A stretch of 44,992 bases of DNA, from contig CALVYK010000009.1 in the NCBI GenBank assembly GCA_944372195.1, positions 1-44,992 of the forward strand. Reading direction: 5' to 3'. Positions within the stretch are counted from its first letter, which is position 1; the number at the start of each line of letters is the position of its first letter. The stretch is from an uncultured Bacilli bacterium. Its GTDB lineage: Bacteria > Bacillota_I > Bacilli_A > RF39 > UBA660. Made by a program: the position numbers and the translations under genes. A model generated the notes under the pieces. That model ran no database searches and had not been told where the DNA came from. It was given only the letters and a program-made list of their open reading frames with translations. Shown piece by piece: positions 24,790-32,211 of this stretch.

Positions 24790-26053
24790 ATTCATATTTG
24801 AATGTAAATGATACATCAACTTTAATTGATTTATCTTCACTAATTTCTTTGTATGATTTACCTAACTTACTTTCTAGTTCTTCTAAAGTAACATAATTTG
24901 CTAATACAGGAAGTGAATATATATCATATTTAATTAAATATCTTGAATATATATCAGTTTGTTCTTCACGATAGTTTTTATTAGAATCATCAACAAAACT
25001 TTCATCCTTAAATACTGTCCAATTAGTATATGATAAAGTGTCTTCATCTTTATAATTATAACCAATAGGTTTAGTAGAACTATAACCACTATAAATTCTT
25101 TTAGTATTTCCATTATACCATTTCCAAATATCATCATAATATGTATACATAGTAGCAGAAGTTTCAAATTCTTTTTCGTATTCACTACCAGGTGAATTAG
25201 GTGAATATTCACCATTGTTCCAATAAACTTTAGTTTCTCCATCTAAATAATACCAACGATATCCTACAGTTGATCTAATATGGCGATAATCATAAGTTTC
25301 AGGATAATCTAGGCTCCATGGGGTTTCTTCTGTTTTTGATTTAGTGGACACATCTTTATTAGTATACCCACTAGGTTGTGTTGAACTATAATCACTATAT
25401 TGAATATTATTTTTGTACCATTTCCATCTTTTATCACGGTAACTATAATAAGTTTTTGTTTCTCTTACATACTCAGTTATAACTGCATTATTAGGGATAA
25501 CTGGCAATTTTTTACTATCTAGTGGTAATAAAACACCATCAGTTTCTTCAGTACTTATATCTTCGCTTGGATACCAATTTGACCATTTTGAATTATAAGA
25601 ATCGACTTCAAAATAATTAAATAGAGTTGTTACTTCGGCGTTTTTAGAACTATCGTATTCACCTTCTTTAGTAAATTCTTTAGTTGTGCAATATGAAGCA
25701 TCATCTAATTTGACTGTTTTAACGTATTCATCATTGTATTTTGTATATGTAATAGTACCTGTTAAAGCATAGTCTTTAAATACGATTGCTTCGTTTAAAT
25801 CAGATAGTTTAATAGTTATACTGTCACCATTTAAAATTGGTAACAAATTATTTTCACTCAAATAACTATCAGATTTTGATAAAATATCATTTCTTAAATC
25901 ATTACATGTTCTAGTTTTAGAACCATTAATAATACTAGTAATAACAAAATATAATACTAATATAACAAATATTATTATTAAGAAGCCTTTAATATTTTTT
26001 TTAGCTAAATTACCAATTTTAATTTTGGAAAGTAATTCTTTTACTTTTTCCAT
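24788..26053 (-). CDS. Tyr/Trp-rich surface protein with repeats, single membrane anchor
   Basis: 421 aa. A short cytoplasmic basic segment, one membrane helix (about 25-43, GFLIIIFVILVLYFVITSII), a domain with two Cys (CNDLRNDILSKSD to SYCTTKEF) and a C-terminal half rich in Tyr and Trp. Two homologous units are clear, each with RWKWYKNN or IWKWYNGN, then YSDYSSTQPSGY or YSGYSSTKPIGY and a following W-rich strand. The remaining unit is KVYWNNGEYSPNSPG. Strong reverse-strand GGTGG precedes the ATG at 26053. Not a named family I know. It is probably an exported sensor or adhesin-type domain. Confidence 0.65.
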   Translation of the reverse strand: MEKVKELLSKIKIGNLAKKNIKGFLIIIFVILVLYFVITSIINGSKTRTCNDLRNDILSKSDSYLSENNLLPILNGDSITIKLSDLNEAIVFKDYALTGTITYTKYNDEYVKTVKLDDASYCTTKEFTKEGEYDSSKNAEVTTLFNYFEVDSYNSKWSNWYPSEDISTEETDGVLLPLDSKKLPVIPNNAVITEYVRETKTYYSYRDKRWKWYKNNIQYSDYSSTQPSGYTNKDVSTKSKTEETPWSLDYPETYDYRHIRSTVGYRWYYLDGETKVYWNNGEYSPNSPGSEYEKEFETSATMYTYYDDIWKWYNGNTKRIYSGYSSTKPIGYNYKDEDTLSYTNWTVFKDESFVDDSNKNYREEQTDIYSRYLIKYDIYSLPVLANYVTLEELESKLGKSYKEISEDKSIKVDVSFTFKYE

Positions 26054-26100
26054 AACTCCACCTCTAATATATTATAGCATAATTATTAATTATAAATAAA

Positions 26101-26129
26101 GTGTATTTTTAAAAATAAAAGCATAAAAT
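26101..26129 (+). promoter_or_regulatory. SigE-like (mother-cell) promoter of ylbD-ylbE
   Basis: GTGTATT at 26101-26107, 14-bp spacer, CATAAAAT at 26122-26129, against the SigE pattern KMATATT-14-CATACANT with few mismatches. Its position just ahead of a coat-type gene makes this plausible. Confidence 0.45.
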
Positions 26130-26145
26130 GTAGTAGGTGGTAGTT

Positions 26146-26490
26146 ATGTCAAAAAAAGAAGAATTTAAAGAATTTGTCAAAAAAAATCCTAAGTTAGTAA
26201 AATATGTTAGAAGTGGTGAAAGCAATTGGCAAAAATTTTATGAAATTTATGATTTATATGGTGAAGATAATGAAGCATGGAAAGAATATTTAGGAGTTGC
26301 TACTGCGGCTACAACAGTAGGAGCACTAGATGCTTTAAGTTGGTTAAAAAATATTAATTTAGATAGTGTACAATCGGGAGTCGCTAGTATTCAAAAGATG
26401 TTAGGAATGGTTCAAGAATTAACAACTAAAGAAGATAAACCAAATCAAGAATACAAGCCTAGACCAATTTATAAACATTTTGAGGATTAA
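26146..26490 (+). CDS. ylbD: YlbD-like spore coat protein
   Basis: 114 aa from the ATG at 26146 (AGGTGG at 26135). EEFKEFVKKNPKLVKYVRSG, then SNWQKFYEIYDLYGEDNEAW, matches the start of YlbD coat-family proteins. The C-terminal part (VQSGVASIQKMLGMVQELTT) fits the same family. In Bacillus ylbD is expressed in the mother cell. It overlaps ylbE by one base, TAATG, as a translational couple. Confidence 0.8.
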   Translation: MSKKEEFKEFVKKNPKLVKYVRSGESNWQKFYEIYDLYGEDNEAWKEYLGVATAATTVGALDALSWLKNINLDSVQSGVASIQKMLGMVQELTTKEDKPNQEYKPRPIYKHFED

Positions 26491-26705
26491 TGAGCATCGA
26501 TATTCAATTTAAAATAAAAAACAATAAACATTATCTTAGATTTTTAAGAGAAAATTCTAATTGGTACAAATATTTAAATCGCGATCCTAATAATTTTAAA
26601 TATTTTGAGGAAGAAGTAAAAACAGTTTATCGATTAAGACCAAGTGACAAAATAAGTAGAGTAGTTGATACTGTTTCGATGATTCAAACTTTATTAACAA
26701 AATAA
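26490..26705 (+). CDS. ylbE: YlbE-like protein
   Basis: 71 aa. HYLRFLRENSNWYKYLNRDP and FKYFEEEVKTVYRLRPSDKI match the YlbE-like family. The C-terminus, SRVVDTVSMIQTLL, ends it. It follows ylbD with overlapping stop and start codons, the same order as in Bacillus. Function unknown. Confidence 0.8.
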   Translation: MSIDIQFKIKNNKHYLRFLRENSNWYKYLNRDPNNFKYFEEEVKTVYRLRPSDKISRVVDTVSMIQTLLTK

Positions 26706-26706
26706 A

Positions 26707-26728
26707 AAAATGCTGTAAGGCATTTTAA
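26707..26728 (+). terminator. Terminator after ylbE
   Basis: AAAATGC/GCATTTT stem with a 6-base loop. It overlaps the end of the reverse small gene. Confidence 0.55.
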
Positions 26729-26880
26729 TAATTGATTTCGTTGATACGAATAATAGGATTTTCTAAATAAAAAACATCCTCTTCTTCTTTTTCTTCTTCA
26801 ACTTCATCATTTAATTTGATATTAGCTAGTATAACAGCTGAATCAACATCTAAATTATATTGAAATTCATAATTACTCAT
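26725..26880 (-). CDS. Small acidic protein, 51 aa
   Basis: 51 aa on the reverse strand, starting MSNYEFQYNLDVDSAVILAN, with an acidic middle (DEVEEEKEEEDVFY) and the end NPIIRINEINY. It has an excellent RBS (AGGGGGA) about 9 bases before the ATG and a consensus SigA promoter upstream, so it is very probably real despite its size. No family recognised; possibly a small soluble regulator. Confidence 0.7.
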   Translation of the reverse strand: MSNYEFQYNLDVDSAVILANIKLNDEVEEEKEEEDVFYLENPIIRINEINY

Positions 26881-26904
26881 AATAATTCCCCCTGAGTGCG
26901 TTAT

Positions 26905-26933
26905 ATACTAACACATCTTTTTTATTTTGTCAA
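26905..26933 (-). promoter_or_regulatory. Consensus SigA promoter of the 51-aa gene
   Basis: On the reverse strand TTGACA (26928-26933), 17-bp spacer, TAGTAT (26905-26910). On the forward strand the same bases read TTTTGTCAAAT (26925-26935), close to a Spo0A box. Confidence 0.8.
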
Positions 26934-26973
26934 ATTTACGATTTAAAATAATAAAATTAAATAGGTGAGATTG

Positions 26974-27201
26974 ATGAATTTAAGAAATTATATACTAGAA
27001 AATGATTTCAAAATAATTTATTTAACTAATAAATTAAATATAGTGAATTATAGTGATATATCTCATTTTGATAGTAATAAAATAATAATTAATTATAGTG
27101 ATGGTAGTGTTTTGATAAGTGGCAAAAATTTAGTTGTTTCGAAATTGTTAAAAGATGAATTATTAATTGAGGGAAGTATTAATAAAATAGAATTTAGGTG
27201 A
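26974..27201 (+). CDS. yqfC: Sporulation protein YqfC
   Basis: 75 aa from the ATG at 26974, with AGGTGAG upstream. YabP/YqfC family: small beta-rich protein with HFDSNKIIINYSDGSVLISG and LLIEGSINKIEF. In Bacillus it is mother-cell expressed. It lies 4 bp before yqfD, the fixed order in spore formers. Confidence 0.85.
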   Translation: MNLRNYILENDFKIIYLTNKLNIVNYSDISHFDSNKIIINYSDGSVLISGKNLVVSKLLKDELLIEGSINKIEFR

Positions 27202-27205
27202 TTAC

Positions 27206-28360
27206 ATGACAAGTAAAATTAAATTGAATGTAAAAGGAAAAAATATTGAAAGATTTATAAAAAGATTAAAATCTAATAATATTGATTTATTAAAAATAGA
27301 ATATATAAAATATAATGAAATTAACATTATTATTTATAAAAAAGATTATGAAAAATTATTAGAGCTAAAAACTATTTATGATATTAATATAAAAGATATT
27401 TATGGTATAATTAAAGTTAGAGAAGTTATTAACATATATAAATATTTAATTATTTTTATTGCAATTGGCGTTATACTTCTAATATTTTTGAGTAATATTA
27501 TATTTAATGTTGAAGTTATTCATAATGATAAGGAATTAAGAAATTTAATTTTAAATGAATTAGAAAATTATGATATAAAAAAATATAAGTTTAAAAAAAG
27601 TTATAATGAAATTCAAAATATAAAAAATGATATTTTAAACAAATATCAAGATAAAATTGAATGGTTAGAAATTGAAGAAAAAGGAACCAGTTATATAATT
27701 AGAGTTGAACCCAGAATTATACCGAATAATGAAGAAAGTTATGAACAACAAAACGTAGTAGCAAGTAAAAGTGCGGTTATAAAAAAAATAATTGCTAAAA
27801 GTGGTGAAGTAGTAAAAGATATTAATACATATGTTAACAAAGGAGATATTATCATATCGGGTAATATTTATTTAAACGAAGAAGTAAAAGATATAGTTAA
27901 AGCTGATGGTATAGTTTATGGTGAAGTTTGGTATAATGTTAAAGTAGAGTATCCTTACATTTACAGTGAAATAAAAGAAAAAAATAACTATCAAGATGTT
28001 TATGTTTTAAAAATATTTGATAAAGAAATTGAATTTACTTTTAATAAATTTAAAGATAAAAAAATCGAAGAAAATATTATATTACAAAATAATATATTAC
28101 CGATTTATTTAGTTAAACAAAGACAACAAGAATTAGAAACAATTTCTTTACTTTTAACTAGTGAGGAAGCTAAAGATAAAGCAATAGAAGAAGCAATAAA
28201 AAAAATGAATGAAAAATTAGATAGTGATGAAAAAGTAATCGATTATAAAGTATTAAATTTTAATGTTGAAGATGATAAAGTAATATTAGATGTATTTTTT
28301 ACAGTTTATGAAAATATTACAGGTTATAGTAAAATTGAAGAAAAGATAGAAGGTGAATGA
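27206..28360 (+). CDS. yqfD: Sporulation protein YqfD
   Basis: 384 aa. YqfD family: an N-terminal cytoplasmic part, one membrane helix (about 74-95, YLIIFIAIGVILLIFLSNII), then an outside region with GTSYIIRVEPRII, VASKSAVIKKIIAKSGEVV and GDIIISGNIYLNE, the family motif region. It is expressed in the mother cell in Bacillus. It overlaps the VanZ-like gene by 4 bp. Confidence 0.9.
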   Translation: MTSKIKLNVKGKNIERFIKRLKSNNIDLLKIEYIKYNEINIIIYKKDYEKLLELKTIYDINIKDIYGIIKVREVINIYKYLIIFIAIGVILLIFLSNIIFNVEVIHNDKELRNLILNELENYDIKKYKFKKSYNEIQNIKNDILNKYQDKIEWLEIEEKGTSYIIRVEPRIIPNNEESYEQQNVVASKSAVIKKIIAKSGEVVKDINTYVNKGDIIISGNIYLNEEVKDIVKADGIVYGEVWYNVKVEYPYIYSEIKEKNNYQDVYVLKIFDKEIEFTFNKFKDKKIEENIILQNNILPIYLVKQRQQELETISLLLTSEEAKDKAIEEAIKKMNEKLDSDEKVIDYKVLNFNVEDDKVILDVFFTVYENITGYSKIEEKIEGE

Positions 28361-28950
28361 TGTTTTCTAATAGTATAAAAGAAATTTTATTAGATATATG
28401 GCCAAGTTTAATTATTTGTTTTATAATTATAACCTCTTTAAGAATAACTTATTTAATAAAATATAAAGTCAAATTTATATTTTATAAAGAGATATTAATG
28501 TTAGGCTTTATTATGTATGTAATAACACTATTTGAAGTTGTTACTTTTCAAGATGTTAGTTGGTCTAGTTCTAATTTTATCCTTTTTAAAGAAATGTTAA
28601 GGTATGAATTTGGAACAAAATTATTTTTTAAAAATGTTGTTGGTAATATGATTATGTTTATTCCTTTTGGTTTTTTTACATCATATTTTTTAAAGTTAAA
28701 AAAATTATATTCAGTATTTATATTAACTTTATTAACATCTATTACCATCGAAACAACCCAATTATTAATTGGACGAGTATTTGATATCGATGATATATTT
28801 TTAAATATAATCGGTGGATTAATTGGATATTTTATATTTAAAATAATTTATAAAATTAAATTCTTGAAAAAAGAATCTATTTATAATATAATTATTAGTG
28901 TCATATTAATATTGATTGTATTATATTTGTTAGGGGTGTTTTATGTTTGA
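28357..28950 (+). CDS. VanZ-like membrane protein
   Basis: 197 aa with about five hydrophobic helices. The segment NVVGNMIMFIPFGFFTSYFL followed by ITIETTQLLIGRVFDIDDIF is the VanZ motif. VanZ homologues confer low-level teicoplanin resistance in enterococci; here the role is unknown. It takes the place of phoH and pgpH between yqfD and ybeY. The ATGs at 28357 and 28360 are both possible starts. Confidence 0.85.
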   Translation: MMFSNSIKEILLDIWPSLIICFIIITSLRITYLIKYKVKFIFYKEILMLGFIMYVITLFEVVTFQDVSWSSSNFILFKEMLRYEFGTKLFFKNVVGNMIMFIPFGFFTSYFLKLKKLYSVFILTLLTSITIETTQLLIGRVFDIDDIFLNIIGGLIGYFIFKIIYKIKFLKKESIYNIIISVILILIVLYLLGVFYV

Positions 28951-29383
28951 AATTATAAATGAAACAAATGAAAATATTAAAGAAATAGAAAATATAAATG
29001 AGTTTTTAAATTTTGTCGTTAAAAAAGAAAACTTAGAAAATTGTTTATTTAATGTCATTATTGTTGATAATGATTATATACACAAATTAAATAAAGAATA
29101 TCGTGGTATTGATAGACCAACCGATGTTATTAGTTTTGCTTTAGAAGATGAAGTAGATAATGTTAAATTAGATTTTAGAGTATTAGGTGATATTTATATT
29201 TCATTAGATAAAACTTATGAACAAGCCAAATCATACAATCATTCATTTTTAAGAGAATTAGCATTTTTGACTATTCATGGATTATTACATTTATTGGGTT
29301 ATGATCATATGGTTAAAGAAGAAGAAGAGATAATGTTTAAAAAACAAGATGAATTATTAAATGAATTTGGAATTGTGAGGTAA
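28943..29383 (+). CDS. ybeY: Endoribonuclease YbeY
   Basis: 146 aa. Zinc-binding HGLLHLLGYDH (about residues 112-122) is diagnostic; the upstream DRPTDVISFAL is also typical. It matures the 3' end of 16S rRNA and is part of late ribosome quality control. It overlaps the VanZ gene by 8 bp and is followed by era 3 bp later; the two proteins cooperate in rRNA maturation. Confidence 0.95.
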   Translation: MFEIINETNENIKEIENINEFLNFVVKKENLENCLFNVIIVDNDYIHKLNKEYRGIDRPTDVISFALEDEVDNVKLDFRVLGDIYISLDKTYEQAKSYNHSFLRELAFLTIHGLLHLLGYDHMVKEEEEIMFKKQDELLNEFGIVR

Positions 29384-29386
29384 GAC

Positions 29387-30274
29387 ATGAAAAGTGGGTT
29401 TGTAAGTTTAATAGGACGACCAAATGTTGGCAAAAGTACTTTATTAAATAGTATAATTGGTAAAAAGGTAGCAATAACATCTGATAAGCCACAAACTACA
29501 AGAAATATTATTGAAGGAATATATAATGATTCTGATACTCAAATTGTTTTTGTTGATACACCAGGAATTCATAAGCCTAAATATAAACTAGGTAAATATT
29601 TAAATAAACAGGCTTATTATAGTATTGATGATGTTGATGTTGTCGTTTTTTTAGTTGATGCAAGTGATAAATTAGGTAAAGGTGATTTATACATAATTGA
29701 AAAATTAAAAGAGATAGATAAACCTGTTATTTTAATTTTAAACAAAATTGATAAAATAAAAAAAGAACAAATTTTATTAAAAATAGATGAATATAAAGAT
29801 TTGTATCATTTTAAAGAAATAATTCCTTTATCTGCTTTAAAAAAAGATAATATAAATACTTTAATAGAAGTTTTAAATAAATATTTACCAGATAATATTA
29901 AATATTTTGATGATGATGTATATACTAATAAAAGATTAGAATTTTTAATATCAGAAATAGTAAGAGAAAAAGTATTTAATTTAACAAATGAAGAAGTTCC
30001 ACATTCGGTTACATGTGTAGTTGAACAAATAAAAAAAGAAAAAAATAATTATAGTATTAATATTGCAATTATAGTTGATCGAGATTCACTTAAAAAAATT
30101 ATAATAGGTAAACAAGGAACTATGATTAAAGAAATAGGAATCGAAGCAAGAAAAGATTTAGAAGAATTGTTAGATAAAAAAGTTTATTTAGAGTTATTTG
30201 TTAAAACAATTAAAAATTGGCGTGATAAAGAAAAATATTTACAAGAATTTGGATTTAAAGATTTTTTAGAATAA
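29387..30274 (+). CDS. era: GTPase Era
   Basis: 295 aa. G1 GRPNVGKS, G3 DTPGIHKP, G4 NKID and a C-terminal KH domain (IIIGKQGTMIKEIGIEARKD). It binds the 3' end of 16S rRNA in 30S assembly. The 126-bp gap to the DUF1653 gene holds the short yqzL. Confidence 0.97.
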   Translation: MKSGFVSLIGRPNVGKSTLLNSIIGKKVAITSDKPQTTRNIIEGIYNDSDTQIVFVDTPGIHKPKYKLGKYLNKQAYYSIDDVDVVVFLVDASDKLGKGDLYIIEKLKEIDKPVILILNKIDKIKKEQILLKIDEYKDLYHFKEIIPLSALKKDNINTLIEVLNKYLPDNIKYFDDDVYTNKRLEFLISEIVREKVFNLTNEEVPHSVTCVVEQIKKEKNNYSINIAIIVDRDSLKKIIIGKQGTMIKEIGIEARKDLEELLDKKVYLELFVKTIKNWRDKEKYLQEFGFKDFLE

Positions 30275-30324
30275 TTGAATAAAAATTTAATTAGATAAAC
30301 ACAATATTAATGGAGATGATAAAT

Positions 30325-30408
30325 ATGAAAAAAGAAATATTGTGGCAACTATTTAAAAAAACGGGGAAAATTGAATATTATTTAAAATACAAAAAAGAAG
30401 GTGACTAG
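30325..30408 (+). CDS. yqzL: YqzL-like micropeptide, 27 aa
   Basis: 27 aa: MKKEILWQLFKKTGKIEYYL and a Lys-rich end. This is the YqzL-like family pattern (W-F-TG-YL), and yqzL sits between era and recO in Bacillus, which supports it. It is shorter than the usual 45 or so residues. GGAGATGA lies 7 bases upstream. It overlaps the GTG reading at 30401 but not the TTG at 30410. Confidence 0.75.
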   Translation: MKKEILWQLFKKTGKIEYYLKYKKEGD

Positions 30409-30409
30409 T

Positions 30410-30637
30410 TTGGAAGTTGTAGTAGGTGGTATATATAGACATTTTAAAGGATGTAAAGTTGAAGTTATCGCTTTAGCAAAGCATTCAGAAACTTTAGAAG
30501 ACATGGTTGTTTATAAACATTTGGATACATTGGAGTATTGGGTTAGACCATATGATTTATTTATATCTAAAGTTGATAAAGAAAAATATCCTAATGTTTC
30601 ACAAGAATATCGTTTTGAGTTGATCAACAATGATTGA
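30410..30637 (+). CDS. DUF1653 family protein
   Basis: 75 aa from the TTG at 30410, preceded by GAAGGTGA. VVVGGIYRHFKGCKVEVIAL, HSETLEDMVVYKHL and WVRPYDLFISKVD are the DUF1653 pattern. Function unknown. It begins one base after the stop of yqzL and overlaps recO by 8 bp. Confidence 0.85.
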   Translation: MEVVVGGIYRHFKGCKVEVIALAKHSETLEDMVVYKHLDTLEYWVRPYDLFISKVDKEKYPNVSQEYRFELINND

Positions 30638-31352
30638 AGCAGAAGGTATAATATTAAGTACTCAAGACTATGGAGAAACAAGTAAAATATTAAATGTTAT
30701 AACTAAAGAATATGGAATAATAGGCGTTATTGCTAAAGGATGTAAAAGTTTAAAAAGCAGTTTAAGAAGTGTAACTGATAAACTAACATATGGTAAATTT
30801 TATATATATTATAAAAAAGATAAATTGTCAACTTTATCTAGTGTTGATATAATTGATAATTTTAAAAATATAAAAAAAGATATATCTAAAATAAGTTATG
30901 CAACTTATTTATTAGAATTAACTGGACAAGTTATCAAACATAGTATGAAATATGAAGTATATGATTTATTAATTAATGGTTTAATAAAAATAAATGAAGG
31001 TTACGATCCTTTAGTTATTATGAACATTTTGGAACTTAAATATTTAGATTATTTAGGTGTTATGCCTATATTAGATAGATGTTGTAAATGTGGTAGTACT
31101 TTAATTAAAACATTATCTAATGATGGCTACATATGTAGTAAATGTTATACTAATGAGAGATTAGTATCAGAAAAAACAATTAAATTATTGAGAATGTATT
31201 ATTATGTTGACATATCTAAAATAACTAAATTAGAAGTAAGCAAACAAGCTAAAAATGAAATAAATGTCTTTTTAGATGAATATTATGAAAGATATACAGG
31301 ATTATATCTAAAAAGTAAAAAATTTATTAAAAATTTGAGTAAGATAATATGA
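30630..31352 (+). CDS. recO: DNA repair protein RecO
   Basis: 240 aa. N-terminal OB fold (EGIILSTQDYGETSKILNVI), VIAKGCKSLKSSLRS and a Cys4 zinc site (CCKCGS and CSKCYT). It loads RecA on SSB-coated DNA with RecR in the RecFOR route. It is downstream of era as in many Bacillota. Confidence 0.93.
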   Translation: MIEAEGIILSTQDYGETSKILNVITKEYGIIGVIAKGCKSLKSSLRSVTDKLTYGKFYIYYKKDKLSTLSSVDIIDNFKNIKKDISKISYATYLLELTGQVIKHSMKYEVYDLLINGLIKINEGYDPLVIMNILELKYLDYLGVMPILDRCCKCGSTLIKTLSNDGYICSKCYTNERLVSEKTIKLLRMYYYVDISKITKLEVSKQAKNEINVFLDEYYERYTGLYLKSKKFIKNLSKII

Positions 31353-31816
31353 TTGGTTATAAAGCTTTTGATGAAAATTTAGTTAATAGATACGGCAAAA
31401 AATTTGAATTAAATTATGAATATACTATTGAAGGTGAAATAAAATTTGGAAGCCATGGCTTTCATTTTTGTACCAATTTAGAAGATACATTACGGTATGT
31501 TGATGGTTCAAATGCTGTTATAGCAATAGTTCAATCATTAGGTGACTTACAAAAATATGATGATGAATATAATGGTTATTATGATATGTTTGTAACTAAC
31601 AAAATTAAAATTATCAAAGTTTTAACTAAAGAAGACATTTTAAAATATATGTTTAAGTTGCCTGAATTTAGAATTATTAGATTAATTAGTTCTTATTTTC
31701 AATTTACTGAAGAAGATTTACAAATGTTAGAAATGTTATATTTGAATAATGATAATATTATGAAAGCAATAAGATATTATCAAAGAAATGAATTAGATGC
31801 TTATAAAATATTATAA
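31349..31816 (+). CDS. DUF7666-like protein
   Basis: 155 aa. MIGYKAFDENLVNRYGKKFE, then GSHGFHFCTNLEDTLRY with the typical FHFC motif and the AIVQSLGDLQKYDDE segment, fits the DUF7666 type seen often in phages and plasmids. The C-terminal 50 residues (FRIIRLISSYFQFTEEDL) are helical. It overlaps recO by 4 bp and closes the operon. Function unknown. Confidence 0.6.
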   Translation: MIGYKAFDENLVNRYGKKFELNYEYTIEGEIKFGSHGFHFCTNLEDTLRYVDGSNAVIAIVQSLGDLQKYDDEYNGYYDMFVTNKIKIIKVLTKEDILKYMFKLPEFRIIRLISSYFQFTEEDLQMLEMLYLNNDNIMKAIRYYQRNELDAYKIL

Positions 31817-31824
31817 ATTAATAT

Positions 31825-31853
31825 TTGATAATTTAATTAATTTATAGTAAAAT
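31825..31853 (+). promoter_or_regulatory. Promoter of a small RNA
   Basis: TTGATA at 31825-31830, 17-bp spacer, TAAAAT at 31848-31853. It predicts a start near 31860. Confidence 0.6.
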
Positions 31854-31859
31854 GTATAT

Positions 31860-31975
31860 AGATGAGAGAAATCTCATAAAATAAAAAGAGTTACATTTAA
31901 TTGGTGATGTTAAGTGTTTTCTCTATAAATTTTTGGTTTAAGAAAGCACCGTTTCAAAGTTGATTCGGTGTTTTC
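31860..31975 (+). ncRNA. Candidate antisense RNA (type I antitoxin)
   Basis: About 116 nt from the promoter above to a hairpin at 31947-31974 (CACCG/CGGTG, then TTTTC). It holds no good reading frame. A short 5' hairpin (GAGA-GAAA-TCTC) is present. It runs convergent to, and would overlap, the 3' end of a reverse-strand transcript carrying a hydrophobic peptide (31981-32049), as RatA does with txpA in Bacillus. The RNA is predicted only. Confidence 0.4.
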
Positions 31976-31980
31976 ATTTA

Positions 31981-32049
31981 TTAATCCTTATTTTTAAGGA
32001 TTAGAATTGTATAGAATACAATTAAAGCAAATGCAATAAGTTGTTGCAT
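31981..32049 (-). CDS. Hydrophobic micropeptide, candidate type I toxin, 22 aa
   Basis: 22 aa reading MQQLIAFALIVFYTILIL and a charged KNKD end: one membrane-spanning helix followed by charged residues, the layout of small type I and holin-like toxins of Bacillota. AAAGGAA lies 12 bases upstream. A second, overlapping reading frame (ATG at 32083, 29 aa, stop at 31994) has a stronger RBS, GGGGGTGG, but a less plausible product with four Cys. The leader is full of hairpins, typical of such mRNAs. Expression and toxicity are not shown. Confidence 0.4.
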   Translation of the reverse strand: MQQLIAFALIVFYTILILKNKD

Positions 32050-32093
32050 TTAAACTAGTGTTCCTTTCTATGGTATATATCATAGGACCACCC

Positions 32094-32116
32094 CCTATTA
32101 ACAATAAATGTTAATA
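32094..32116 (-). promoter_or_regulatory. Hairpin in the leader of the toxin candidate
   Basis: CTATTAACA/TGTTAATAG, a perfect 9-bp stem with a 5-base loop, immediately upstream (reverse strand) of the GGGGGTGG site. CTATG/CATAG at about 32068-32085 forms a second hairpin around the first ATG. Confidence 0.5.
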
Positions 32117-32176
32117 GAGAAAACACCTTAACTATTAAACGTAACTCTAAAATCAAAAAAATTATTTGTTCAAATA

Positions 32177-32205
32177 TTGTTAAAAAAAATGAAATGTGTT
32201 ATTAT
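32177..32205 (+). promoter_or_regulatory. Promoter of the T-box/valS transcript
   Basis: TTGTTA at 32177-32182, 17-bp spacer, TATTAT at 32200-32205; start near 32212. Confidence 0.7.
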
Positions 32206-32211
32206 ATAAAC

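Larger units (their letters stand above)
31888..32149. repeat. Imperfect 36-39-bp terminal inverted repeat around the toxin candidate
   Basis: Left arm 31888-31926 (AGAGTTACATTTAA, then GTTAAGTGTTTTCTCTAT) matches the reverse complement of right arm 32114-32149 with one substitution, one extra base and a short unmatched bridge. The arms could pair across about 190 bases in a transcript, or mark the ends of a MITE-like insertion. Confidence 0.75.

Noticed and set aside
24934..25242. Second reverse reading frame inside the Tyr/Trp-rich gene
   Set aside because: It is a different-frame shadow of the 24788-26053 gene, without an RBS.
31349..31816. Prophage remnant suggested by the DUF7666-like gene
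   Set aside because: It is a single gene overlapping recO, with no other phage genes near, so there is no support for a prophage.
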